Source of the DNA: a virus
Direction: 5' to 3' (one strand)
DNA: 64,000 nucleotides
IMG/VR virus record: IMGVR_UViG_3300049846_001037
Span: 62,001 to 126,000 of that record
The position numbers and the translations under genes are program-made. Under the pieces are notes generated by a model. It was not told where the DNA came from. It saw nothing but the letters and a program-made list of their open reading frames with translations, and made no database searches. Positions 50,081 to 56,139 of the stretch are shown one piece after another. Every line of letters begins with the position of its first letter. The first letter of the stretch is position 1.

Positions 50081-50563
50081 TCAGTCCGATGCCGAGTGGT
50101 AGTGTTCCCATCTCGTCACTTCCCACTTGATGGCCGAGACCAGATCATCAAGCGAGTTCACCATCGGAACCTTGTATTTCTCGCAAACTATGTCTACGTT
50201 GCCCTTTCTCCAGAATCCCTCTGGGCAGCAAACCAATGCTTTGCCTTTGAACAACCCCAGCTCAAGCAGACTGATAGGGGCTTTGGTGTTGGGGTCGAAG
50301 TAGATGACTACCACATCAGCCATCTCTTGTCCACGCAGTTCCCACTTTACTTGTTCGCTAAAGTAAGGATTGGTCTTTTCCTGCTTCCAAGAGGCATCCC
50401 ACTGAGCCCTTCTTGGATTGAGAAGACATACATCGATGTCTTCTAGTTCTTTGATGATCTTATCTTGCCAACGATCCGCAGTATCTTGCTCGATGGATCC
50501 AGCCAAGAAGACTTTGAATCCGCTGGCCTTGTTCAGATTTTCTGGCGCAGTGATTACCTGCAT
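50081..50563 (-). CDS. Nucleoside 2-deoxyribosyltransferase-like protein
   Basis: 160 aa. KVFLAGSIEQDTADRWQDKI, then CLLNPRRAQWDASWKQE and QVKWELRGQEMADVVVIYFD, SLLELGLFKGKALVCCP match the Nuc_deoxyri_tr2-type fold, with the FLAGSI nucleotide-binding turn and a downstream Glu in LLELG. Family members exchange bases on deoxyribonucleosides or cleave nucleotide N-glycosidic bonds. The phage substrate is unknown. Confidence 0.75.
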   Translation of the reverse strand: MQVITAPENLNKASGFKVFLAGSIEQDTADRWQDKIIKELEDIDVCLLNPRRAQWDASWKQEKTNPYFSEQVKWELRGQEMADVVVIYFDPNTKAPISLLELGLFKGKALVCCPEGFWRKGNVDIVCEKYKVPMVNSLDDLVSAIKWEVTRWEHYHSASD

Positions 50564-50766
50564 GGCTTTTGGGTCGTCTTCTTGACCATCTCCACTTCGA
50601 AAGGATGTGATCCCTTCTTCTTAAAGAATCCAGACTGACCAAACTCCTTGGTCAAAGCCTTGATGACTCTTCGTTGCATTTCCATGCCCTCGTCCCAGTT
50701 TCTCACAATTGCCTCAGCAATCGGATCCACATCTTTTATCACGACCTTAAATTCAACCTTTTGCAC
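50554..50766 (-). CDS. Small hypothetical protein (70 aa)
   Basis: GTG at 50766 with AGAGGA upstream (VQKVEFKVVIKDVDPI); the longer frame upstream is translated tRNA-Cys. IVRNWDEGMEMQRRVIKALT suggests a helix. Overlaps the next gene by 10 nt. Unknown. Confidence 0.55.
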   Translation of the reverse strand: MQKVEFKVVIKDVDPIAEAIVRNWDEGMEMQRRVIKALTKEFGQSGFFKKKGSHPFEVEMVKKTTQKPCR

Positions 50767-50780
50767 GGCTTCCTCTAAGA

Positions 50781-50857
50781 TGGAGCTCGGAGTGGGATTC
50801 GAACCCACGAATGACTCTTTTGCAGAGAGTTCCCTTGGGCCACTTGGGTATCCGAGC
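50781..50857 (-). tRNA. tRNA-Cys(GCA)
   Basis: Acceptor GCTCGGA/TCCGAGC, anticodon arm ACTCT-CTGCAAA-AGAGT, discriminator T (the Cys identity base), encoded CCA. Confidence 0.95.
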
Positions 50858-50864
50858 ATTTAAC

Positions 50865-50940
50865 TGGCAGGGGCGGTAGGTCTCGAACCCACGGCCTTCC
50901 GTTTTGGAGACGGACGCTCTACCAACTGAGCTACGCCCCT
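50865..50940 (-). tRNA. tRNA-Trp(CCA)
   Basis: Acceptor AGGGGCG/CGCCCCT, anticodon arm TCCGT-CTCCAAA-ACGGA, discriminator G, encoded CCA. A 293-nt gene-free spacer follows (50941-51233). Confidence 0.95.
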
Positions 50941-51111
50941 ATGGCTTGCTCCAACGCTCCCAGTGTGCTATCTCTCTCACCTCATCGGTCACAGAGCTTC
51001 GGGCTTGGGTTTCATGGAGCCTTTTCAGGGTAACTGGTTCCGGCAATTACCCAGCGAGTTTTCAAATGGAGCTAACCCTTTTAGGTGTTAGGACTTATGA
51101 TCCCTTTCGGG

Positions 51112-51207
51112 GAGATACCAACCTTGGCGCTCACACGCTGGCAGTTTCAGCCAGTAACCCAAGGTGCCTCAGGCGCAATTGCAATTTACGTCCTGTTACC
51201 GTATCTC
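51112..51207 (-). ncRNA. Structured spacer RNA closed by a 7-bp helix
   Basis: GAGATAC / GTATCTC encloses nested pairings CCTTGG/CCAAGG and a hairpin CTGGC-TGAAACT-GCCAG (5 bp, 7-nt loop). Nearby 51035-51062 holds a further 6-bp hairpin GGGTAA/TTACCC. No coding frame makes sense here. Strand inferred. Confidence 0.35.
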
Positions 51208-51233
51208 TACTCCTCCACTCTTTCTTTTCTAAT

Positions 51234-51308
51234 TGGTCGGGATAGCAGGGTTCGAACCTGCGGCCTCTCGCTCCCAAAGCGAGCGCTCTACCCCTGAGCT
51301 ATATCCCG
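51234..51308 (-). tRNA. tRNA-Pro(TGG)
   Basis: Acceptor CGGGATA/TATCCCG, anticodon arm CTCGC-TTTGGGA-GCGAG (G37), discriminator A, encoded CCA. Confidence 0.95.
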
Positions 51309-51309
51309 T

Positions 51310-51534
51310 TCAGTCTTGCTCTGCTCTTTTCTCTTGTATCGTCTTCTCACCGCTTATGCGTCTGGGGTTTCCGCAGAAGGGGCATCTTGCATGTCCGCAG
51401 TTCGTTGCATGGTGTTTAGCTAGCTTGTTCGGATGCTTCACCACCATACCATTTGCCTTGGCTATTTTCAACTGCTTTCTTATCTTTGTTTCTTTTCTGT
51501 GTAACCTTTCTGCCTTCTTGTTTTTATCCGACAT
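51310..51534 (-). CDS. Small Zn-binding basic phage protein (74 aa)
   Basis: Basic N-terminal half (LHRKETKIRKQLKIAKANG) and a knuckle HHATNCGHARCPFCGNPRR, then GEKTIQEKRAE. AAGG lies 5 nt before the ATG. The Cys/His plus NPRR pattern resembles small conserved proteins in several phages; it may bind nucleic acid. Confidence 0.7.
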   Translation of the reverse strand: MSDKNKKAERLHRKETKIRKQLKIAKANGMVVKHPNKLAKHHATNCGHARCPFCGNPRRISGEKTIQEKRAEQD

Positions 51535-51551
51535 GACCTTCTCTTTTAAGT

Positions 51552-51626
51552 TGGTCGGAGAACTGGGACTCGAACCCAGACCCTACGGCCCCGAACCGTA
51601 TATGATAGCCCTTTCACCATTCTCCG
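51552..51626 (-). tRNA. tRNA-Pro(CGG)
   Basis: Acceptor CGGAGAA/TTCTCCG, anticodon arm TACGG-TTCGGGG-CCGTA (G37), discriminator A, encoded CCA. Confidence 0.93.
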
Positions 51627-51627
51627 A

Positions 51628-51705
51628 TGGTCAGGGCGGTTGGATTCGAACCAACGATCTCCTCACTCCGAATGAGGCGGGTTAAACCTCTGACCCTACG
51701 CCCTG
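51628..51705 (-). tRNA. Second tRNA with anticodon CGG (Pro by codon)
   Basis: Acceptor CAGGGCG/CGCCCTG, D-stem GGGT/ACCC, anticodon arm CCTCA-TTCGGAG-TGAGG, T-loop TTCGAAT, discriminator A, encoded CCA. A37 replaces the G37 usual in tRNA-Pro, and the body differs from the preceding CGG tRNA, so its charging identity is not certain. Confidence 0.85.
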
Positions 51706-51773
51706 AGATATGAAACTCGGTCGTGGGTTTCTAGGTCGGTCTGAGTTGAATGCGAACATGGTCTTGCTCCTTT

Positions 51774-51837
51774 TGGATGAGTGGTGAGGATTCGAACCTC
51801 GGTGTGCGAGCCCGTCCATCGTCGGCTCAACCACTCA
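51774..51837 (-). tRNA. 64-nt truncated tRNA lacking one arm
   Basis: Perfect 7-bp acceptor TGAGTGG/CCACTCA, discriminator T, encoded CCA, and a normal T-arm with loop TTCGAAT. Only one other stem, GAGCC/GGCTC with an 11-nt loop GACGATGGACG, lies between; either the D-arm or the anticodon arm is missing. Its ends are fixed: tRNA-Met lies 7 nt upstream. No anticodon can be assigned. Confidence 0.6.
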
Positions 51838-51844
51838 AGTTGTT

Positions 51845-51921
51845 TGGTAGCGGGGGAGAGGATCGAACTCTCGACCTTCGGTTTATGATACCGACGCTCT
51901 AGCCATCTGAGCTACCCCGCC
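51845..51921 (-). tRNA. tRNA-Met(CAT), elongator or Ile2-type
   Basis: Acceptor GGCGGGG/CCCCGCT, anticodon arm TCGGT-ATCATAA-ACCGA, discriminator A, encoded CCA. If C34 is modified to lysidine it would read AUA as Ile. Confidence 0.9.
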
Positions 51922-52079
51922 GTGGAACCCTTAGGCATTCCCACATGTCTTCGAATACATGTGAGTCAGCCAAAGGGAGGAAGCCGCTCGTTATGCTGCA
52001 GGCAACTGTCGAGCTTCCCATCGCTGTAAGGGTGGCCAACCTTTCGGCAGTGGACTCCTTGAACAGCTTACCCAATTAC

Positions 52080-52169
52080 TTTCTCCACCATCGTATAGGA
52101 AGCCGAAGGATTCCAACCTCCGATTACCCGCTGGACTTCCCAGAGCCTACGACTGGCTCGGTGGAGAAA
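52080..52169 (-). ncRNA. Cloverleaf-like spacer RNA closed by a 10-bp helix
   Basis: TTTCTCCACC / GGTGGAGAAA encloses a hairpin GAGCC-AGTCGTA-GGCTC (5 bp, 7-nt loop) and a longer stem GGAAGTC/GGCTTCC whose tip is CGGAGG-TTGGAAT-CCTTCG, a T-arm-like loop with one base changed from TTCGAAT. The neighbouring 51922-52079 has further hairpins (CACATGT/ACATGTG; GGAAG...CTCG/CGAG...CTTCC) and no gene. Confidence 0.4.
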
Positions 52170-52179
52170 CTTTCAAAGA

Positions 52180-52265
52180 TGGTGGGCAGGGCAGGATTCG
52201 AACCTGCGAAGACCGAAGTCGCCTGATTTACAGTCAGGTGCGTTTAGCCACTTCGCTACCTGCCC
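52180..52265 (-). tRNA. tRNA-Tyr(GTA)
   Basis: Class II, acceptor GGGCAGG/CCTGCCC, anticodon arm CCTGA-CTGTAAA-TCAGG, discriminator A, encoded CCA. Confidence 0.95.
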
Positions 52266-52270
52266 ATTAG

Positions 52271-52347
52271 TGGGTGCGGGGGCTGGATTTGAACCAGCGA
52301 CCTCCAGCTTATGAGGCTGGCGAGCTACCGGGCTGCTCTACCCCGCA
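52271..52347 (-). tRNA. tRNA-Met(CAT), initiator-like
   Basis: Acceptor TGCGGGG/CCCCGCA with a weak first pair T-A, and D-arm GAGCAGCCCGGTAGCTC very like bacterial initiator tRNA. The anticodon arm CCAGC-CTCATAA-GCTGG lacks the three G:C pairs of true initiators. Discriminator C, encoded CCA. First tRNA after the cluster promoter. Confidence 0.85.
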
Positions 52348-52359
52348 TCAAGTGTTGCA

Positions 52360-52388
52360 AGTATATTCTATCATTTCCTTGATGTCAA
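52360..52388 (-). promoter_or_regulatory. Strong sigma70 promoter of the tRNA cluster
   Basis: TTGACA, 17 bp, TATACT on the minus strand, with the start expected 5-7 nt before tRNA-Met. Near-perfect host consensus, so the tRNAs can be made by unmodified host polymerase. Confidence 0.85.
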
Positions 52389-52423
52389 CAAAAAACCCTC
52401 GAACCTTTTCTGGGGTCCGAGGG
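52389..52423 (-). terminator. Rho-independent terminator ending the 52.4-52.6 kb transcript
   Basis: Stem CCCTCGGACC / GGTTCGAGGG (10 bp, one G.T), 8-nt loop, then TTTTTT. It insulates the tRNA promoter from the unit upstream. Confidence 0.85.
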
Positions 52424-52620
52424 CTAAAGGGGTTTTGCCAGGTAGTTCTATCCTTTAACCATCAGACCTCTGTCCTGCTTCCTCACTTGCTAGGGTATAC
52501 CATGAGGCCAAAGCAGGGAGCGACATTCTATCGCATGGGATAGAATGCTGGCTCTGGGATTGAATGGCGCTAAGGATGTTCTGCATGACGTGTTCTCGAC
52601 TTTCTCCTGTGTGTTTCAGT
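52424..52620 (-). ncRNA. Candidate novel small RNA (own promoter and terminator)
   Basis: A ~200-nt stretch flanked upstream by promoter copy F and downstream by a strong terminator, with no convincing gene. It contains a perfect hairpin CATTCTATC-CCATGC-GATAGAATG (52524-52547), whose 5' arm TTCTATCC could instead pair with GGATAGAA at 52446-52453, i.e. two exclusive folds. A 43-codon frame (52455-52586) exists but lacks a ribosome site. Possibly a regulatory RNA or antisense to host RNA. Confidence 0.5.
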
Positions 52621-52627
52621 GATGTAT

Positions 52628-52658
52628 CTATCTTATTAAATTTCTATAAAAAAGTCAA
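52628..52658 (-). promoter_or_regulatory. Phage promoter motif copy F, overlapping a sigma70-like promoter
   Basis: Minus strand TTTTATA-N6-TAATA-AGATAG; also readable as TTGACT-17-TAAGAT. It is the only copy with a good -35, so this unit could be used by both host-type and phage-modified polymerase. Confidence 0.55.
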
Positions 52659-52664
52659 GCTTTT

Positions 52665-53660
52665 TTACAGAAATTTTTCCCCTTGTGTTTCCACCCAAAA
52701 AGCCTTGGCTTTCTTTATAGCTATGTTGAAAAAGGATTCCAACACCTTATCTAGCTTGGAGCGGGTCTCAGGGGTATATACGTTATAGACGTTGGCACCC
52801 TGGATTTGTTCCATTATATATTCGTCACTTACCCTTAGTCCATCAACCATTTTCAGTTTCAGGGCTTCGGCGGCAGTCCAAACCTCACCCGTAGCTATCT
52901 TGCTGACATCAACCGAGGGGCGATTACTCTTCACATGGTTCTTGAAGAGAACATGGATGTCAGCCAATTTCTTTTTGTGTCTCTTTTCGGCTTCGGGAGT
53001 GATCTTGCTGTATTGACCCACGTCCCTCTTGGCTTCCCCAGCCGTGTAAGTCTTCCATTCAACGCCAAACTTGTCAAGCAACTTATTGAAGTTGGGGAAC
53101 TCAGAGACCACACCAACTGACCCGATGTAGGCAAATGGGGCGGCATAGATGTTGTTGGCAACCACCGCCATCATGTAGCCACCAGAAGCAGCCACTTGGT
53201 CGATCAGCACGGTCAACTTAATGCCCCTATCCTTGATTCTCTGCAACTGAGAAGCTGCCAAACCATAGCCAGTGACAGTTCCACCAGGGCTATCCAACTT
53301 CACCACAACTTCATCCACGTTTGGACGAGCCACGGCAAGAACAGCAGTTATCTCCTTGCGCATCTTCTCAACTTCATCGGCAAAGACGCCACCCTTAAAT
53401 GTAAGGATGTAGGTTCTCTTTGACCTCTTCGCATGCTTCCTCTGGTCTTCCTTGATGACCAGCTTCTTGCCGAGCATCTTGGTCTCTTTCTCGGCAATGT
53501 CCTTGTTTAAATCGTAAACGAACTCGTGGAACTTTTCATTCAGGTAAGAGAACTTGATCTTGGGCTGCTTCTTCTCTTTGTTGCCGAAAAAGTTAAAGAG
53601 CAAAAAGACCACGAGCAACAGAAGAAAAACTACGTCTACGATCAAGAACAAAGAAAGCAT
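52665..53660 (-). CDS. S49-family peptidase (SohB/SppA-like)
   Basis: 331 aa. N-terminal membrane helix (about 5-25, LIVDVVFLLLLVVFLLFNFF), then the protease domain: VVVKLDSPGGTVTGYGL, DQVAASGGYMMAVVANNIYA with nucleophile Ser159, and AYIGSVGVV; the Lys base is probably in KTYTAGEAKRD near 210. S49 enzymes degrade signal peptides or, in phages, process capsids. Because a classic prohead protease is already encoded, a membrane role is more likely. Confidence 0.85.
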   Translation of the reverse strand: MLSLFLIVDVVFLLLLVVFLLFNFFGNKEKKQPKIKFSYLNEKFHEFVYDLNKDIAEKETKMLGKKLVIKEDQRKHAKRSKRTYILTFKGGVFADEVEKMRKEITAVLAVARPNVDEVVVKLDSPGGTVTGYGLAASQLQRIKDRGIKLTVLIDQVAASGGYMMAVVANNIYAAPFAYIGSVGVVSEFPNFNKLLDKFGVEWKTYTAGEAKRDVGQYSKITPEAEKRHKKKLADIHVLFKNHVKSNRPSVDVSKIATGEVWTAAEALKLKMVDGLRVSDEYIMEQIQGANVYNVYTPETRSKLDKVLESFFNIAIKKAKAFWVETQGEKFL

Positions 53661-53664
53661 TTAG

Positions 53665-54069
53665 TTACCCCTTGTAACGTTGAATGATTGTTCTTCCTCT
53701 TCCACGATTCAATGACTTGTATGTTTTCGTAAGGGAGTGGCAGTTGGGGCAGATAAGCCTTAGGTTTGATTCACTGTGGTCCTCGCTATTGCCGTTTATG
53801 TGGTCAACCTCTAGTGGAACTGTCTTGCTCCACAGATTCATCTTTGACCAACCGCATTCCGAGCAAGCACCGCCGTACTTATGGTAGAGATAGCGTTTGA
53901 TGTAGGATGAAACAAAACCACCCTTACGTCCACCCGATATCTCTCCACGTTGCCACCGCATAACGTAATCAAGATATTTGTAGTCAGCCTGACACTGCTT
54001 ACTGCAAAATCTCGACGTGCCGTTATTGGAGTAGAACCTTTTTAGACATCTATCGCATACGCTGTTTAT
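53665..54069 (-). CDS. HNH endonuclease with N-terminal Cys motif, start unclear
   Basis: LEVDHINGNSEDHSESNLRLI followed by CPNCHSL is the HNH nuclease core with a zinc knuckle (CSEC ... CPNC). The clear ATG (53961) gives 98 aa, but coding sequence continues upstream without stops to 54072 and encodes CDRCLKRFYSN and RFCSKQCQADYKYLDY, a typical N-terminal Cys4 part of such free-standing homing enzymes. No ATG, GTG or TTG exists in that extension; ATA at 54069 is the only candidate, or a +1 frameshift from the ATG at 54076. Promoter at 54142. Confidence 0.65.
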   Translation of the reverse strand: MNSVCDRCLKRFYSNNGTSRFCSKQCQADYKYLDYVMRWQRGEISGGRKGGFVSSYIKRYLYHKYGGACSECGWSKMNLWSKTVPLEVDHINGNSEDHSESNLRLICPNCHSLTKTYKSLNRGRGRTIIQRYKG

Positions 54070-54141
54070 GACTCATCACCAGTCCTTTTGATGTAACAAC
54101 ATTCTATCAAAAGTTCTGATGGCTTGCCCAAGTCACGTTAC

Positions 54142-54169
54142 ATTTTACTCAAAACGCATGAGATGTCAA
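54142..54169 (-). promoter_or_regulatory. Sigma70-like promoter of the HNH gene
   Basis: TTGACA, 16 bp, TAAAAT on the minus strand, about 75-95 nt upstream of the HNH coding region. The -10 continues as TAAAATGTA, a string also seen near 31505. Confidence 0.65.
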
Positions 54170-54176
54170 CTGAAAT

Positions 54177-54386
54177 CTACTTCTTCTCTTCAGCAAGACT
54201 TTCCAAGGTATCGATCAGCATCTCAACCGGAACACCATAACCATCACAAACCTGCTGAATGGTTTCGAACTCGCTGATGGCGCAGTGAGCGCAGCCGCCA
54301 AGATGAAAACCTGCAAAGACCTCTCTTGCCTTTGGATGCGCTTCCATTGCCTGAGCCACGGTCATTTCTGGGGTAAAGTTAGCCAT
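54177..54386 (-). CDS. DUF1858-type redox disulfide domain protein
   Basis: 69 aa from ATG at 54386, set by a perfect AGGAGG 5 nt upstream (longer frames would cross the recA terminator). MTVAQAMEAHPKAREVFAGF, then GGCAHCAISEFETIQQVCDG is the DUF1858 pattern with a CxHC-type redox pair. The family is usually fused or linked to redox enzymes; a stand-alone phage copy is unusual. Own promoter at 54405. Confidence 0.75.
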   Translation of the reverse strand: MANFTPEMTVAQAMEAHPKAREVFAGFHLGGCAHCAISEFETIQQVCDGYGVPVEMLIDTLESLAEEKK

Positions 54387-54404
54387 GTTGCCTCCTGTGT
54401 TCAT

Positions 54405-54433
54405 ATTGTCACAAAGAGAGTATACGCTGTCAA
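54405..54433 (-). promoter_or_regulatory. Sigma70-like promoter of the DUF1858 gene
   Basis: TTGACA, 17 bp, GACAAT on the minus strand, with the start about 12-15 nt before the AGGAGG ribosome site. Confidence 0.6.
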
Positions 54434-54451
54434 TGTGCATTTTGCTTGTGG

Positions 54452-54487
54452 GTAAAACAAAACAGGGGAGACGAATCTCCCCTGTTT
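54452..54487 (-). terminator. Strong terminator after recA
   Basis: Twelve-bp perfect stem AAACAGGGGAGA / TCTCCCCTGTTT with a TTCG tetraloop, followed by TTGTTTT on the minus strand. Confidence 0.9.
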
Positions 54488-54507
54488 GTATCACTTGTAA
54501 GTATTAC

Positions 54508-55662
54508 TTAGGCTGCAAATTCGTCGTCAAGATCCTTTTCTGAGACAACCTCTTCGATTATCTCACCAGTTCTCTTGTCGATGATCTTGCCGTCCTGCTC
54601 GATGATGTTTGAGTTCTCGACATCATCAGTCTTCTTGGCTAGGGCCTCACGTACCTTTGCCATGAGTTCTGTTGCCAAAGCCTCATCGTTCTTGATGGCA
54701 TTGTCAAAGTCCTCTCTGGATGTCCACTTTAGGTCGCCAAAGACATAGGTTCTGGCATTGGGCTTCTCAACAACACCCTTGGAGATTGCCAGCTCCGAAA
54801 TCTCTGACTTCCTATCGATGCCTGAGTTGTAGTAGATGTCAAACTCGGCATTCCTGAATGGAGCAGCCACCTTGTTCTTGATGACCTGCAGACACATACG
54901 ATGACCGATCTGCTCGTCACCCTTCTTGATGGCTCCCTGCGACTTCTTCCAAGCCTTCAAGCGAACCGAAGAGTAGAACTTGAGGGCTTTGCCGCCAGGG
55001 GTAGTTTCCTTATTGCCGTACATGACGCCCACATTCTCACGGATCTGGTTAATGAAAATGCAGCAGGTCTTGGACTTGGCAACGATTGGGGTCAACTTCT
55101 TTAGAGCAAGCGACATCAACCTAGCAGTCAAAGCCATGTGGTTGGCGTCCATGTCTCCTTCGATTTCCTTCTTGGTCACAAGGGAGGCAACGGAATCCAG
55201 CACAATAACGTCTACGTTCCCGCTCTCGATGAGGAACTTCATGATGCTCAAAGCTCTCTCGCCAGAGTCAGGCTGAGATAGAATCAAGTTATCCCAGTCT
55301 ACACCAATGCTCTTAGCCCAAGTTGGGGTCAGGGCATGCTCAACGTCGATGAAGGCAGCTACGCCACCATTACGCTGACACTCTGCGATAGTGGAAAGAC
55401 TTACGAGGGTCTTTCCAGAAGCCTCAGGACCAGATATCTCAATGATACGTCCCTTTGGCAAGCCACCGCATCCGATAGCATTGTCTAGACTCAAAGATCC
55501 GGTTGACACAGCCTCAACTTGCATTGAAGAAGCGTCACCGCCACGGAACAGAACGTTCTCTCCGCCGAACAACTTATTACCAGTTAGAATTACCTTCTTG
55601 ATCGCATCCAGTCTTGGATCGACCGCTTCCTTTGTTGCTTTAGTTCCACCTTTTGCTGCCAT
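54508..55662 (-). CDS. recA: RecA recombinase
   Basis: 384 aa of bacterial RecA type rather than T4 UvsX type. Walker A GPEASGKT (78-85), AFIDVEHALTPTWAKSIGVD, Walker B VDVIVLDSVASLV, FINQIRENVGVMYGNKETTP with GGKALKFYSSVR (loop L2 and multimer region), and an acidic C-terminus. It would drive strand exchange in replication, repair and recombination, together with the gp32-like SSB. Good GGAGG upstream, and TGTAAA-type repeats in the leader. Confidence 0.95.
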   Translation of the reverse strand: MAAKGGTKATKEAVDPRLDAIKKVILTGNKLFGGENVLFRGGDASSMQVEAVSTGSLSLDNAIGCGGLPKGRIIEISGPEASGKTLVSLSTIAECQRNGGVAAFIDVEHALTPTWAKSIGVDWDNLILSQPDSGERALSIMKFLIESGNVDVIVLDSVASLVTKKEIEGDMDANHMALTARLMSLALKKLTPIVAKSKTCCIFINQIRENVGVMYGNKETTPGGKALKFYSSVRLKAWKKSQGAIKKGDEQIGHRMCLQVIKNKVAAPFRNAEFDIYYNSGIDRKSEISELAISKGVVEKPNARTYVFGDLKWTSREDFDNAIKNDEALATELMAKVREALAKKTDDVENSNIIEQDGKIIDKRTGEIIEEVVSEKDLDDEFAA

Positions 55663-55706
55663 GATTACATGCCTCCACAGTATTTACATTAGTTACATTT
55701 TTTACA
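55663..55706 (-). promoter_or_regulatory. TGTAAA repeats upstream of recA
   Basis: Four (C/A)TGTAA units within about 40 nt just before the recA start (CTGTAAAAAATGTAAC, ATGTAAAT, ATGTAATC). The ssb leader has the same unit four times. It could be a shared operator or a phage middle-type promoter. Confidence 0.4.
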
Positions 55707-56139
55707 GGCTATTGTTGGGACTGCCTGTAATAGTCCCCTTTTCAGATCTTTGCTCTTCTTTGGTTCCCTGCATCTTTTCTCGGATAGCTTGATCCTTGAC
55801 TCCGTTGGTCAGAACCTTGTAGGGTGACTCATAACCTTTGAAGTTGTAATTGATTCGACTGCTCTTACAACCTTCCCAGCGGGCTAGATTCTCTGGTCCA
55901 CTAGCCCATCCTTTTGAAATGCCACACTTGATGCATTCGGCTAGAGTCACCGTTCTTTTTTGTTCTGAACAATAGCCAATGTTGTATCCATGCTTTGCAA
56001 TGTGCTTCAATGCCAAATTAAGCAACTTCTGGTTGAGTTCGTCCTTATCCTTAGTGTTGCTTAGGTTGGCCCAAAGCGCATCATCGATGAATAGCTCGAT
56101 TGGTTGTCTGAGGACTTTATTTGCTATCTTTATTATCAT
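55702..56139 (-). CDS. Hypothetical protein (145 aa)
   Basis: Starts MIIKIANKVLRQPIE at 56139, overlapping the nuclease gene end by 23 nt. A possible zinc segment: CSEQKRTVTLAECIKCGISK, followed by WASGPENLARWEGCKSS. C-terminus polar. Lies between recA and the nuclease, so a DNA-metabolism role is possible. No family recognised. Confidence 0.6.
   Translation of the reverse strand: MIIKIANKVLRQPIELFIDDALWANLSNTKDKDELNQKLLNLALKHIAKHGYNIGYCSEQKRTVTLAECIKCGISKGWASGPENLARWEGCKSSRINYNFKGYESPYKVLTNGVKDQAIREKMQGTKEEQRSEKGTITGSPNNSL

Noticed and set aside
43554-52347. CRISPR-like repeat array
   Set aside because: The repeated words (GGATTCGAACCC and similar) are T-arms of separate tRNAs with different spacing and sequence, not identical direct repeats with uniform spacers.
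37362-52347. Suppressor tRNA or stop-codon recoding
   Set aside because: No tRNA has anticodon CTA, TTA or TCA, and genes end normally in TAA, TAG and TGA without in-frame stops in recognised families.
52455-52586. A 43-codon frame in the orphan unit upstream of the tRNA cluster
   Set aside because: No properly spaced ribosome site, and the sequence is dominated by a perfect hairpin; a small RNA explains the region better.
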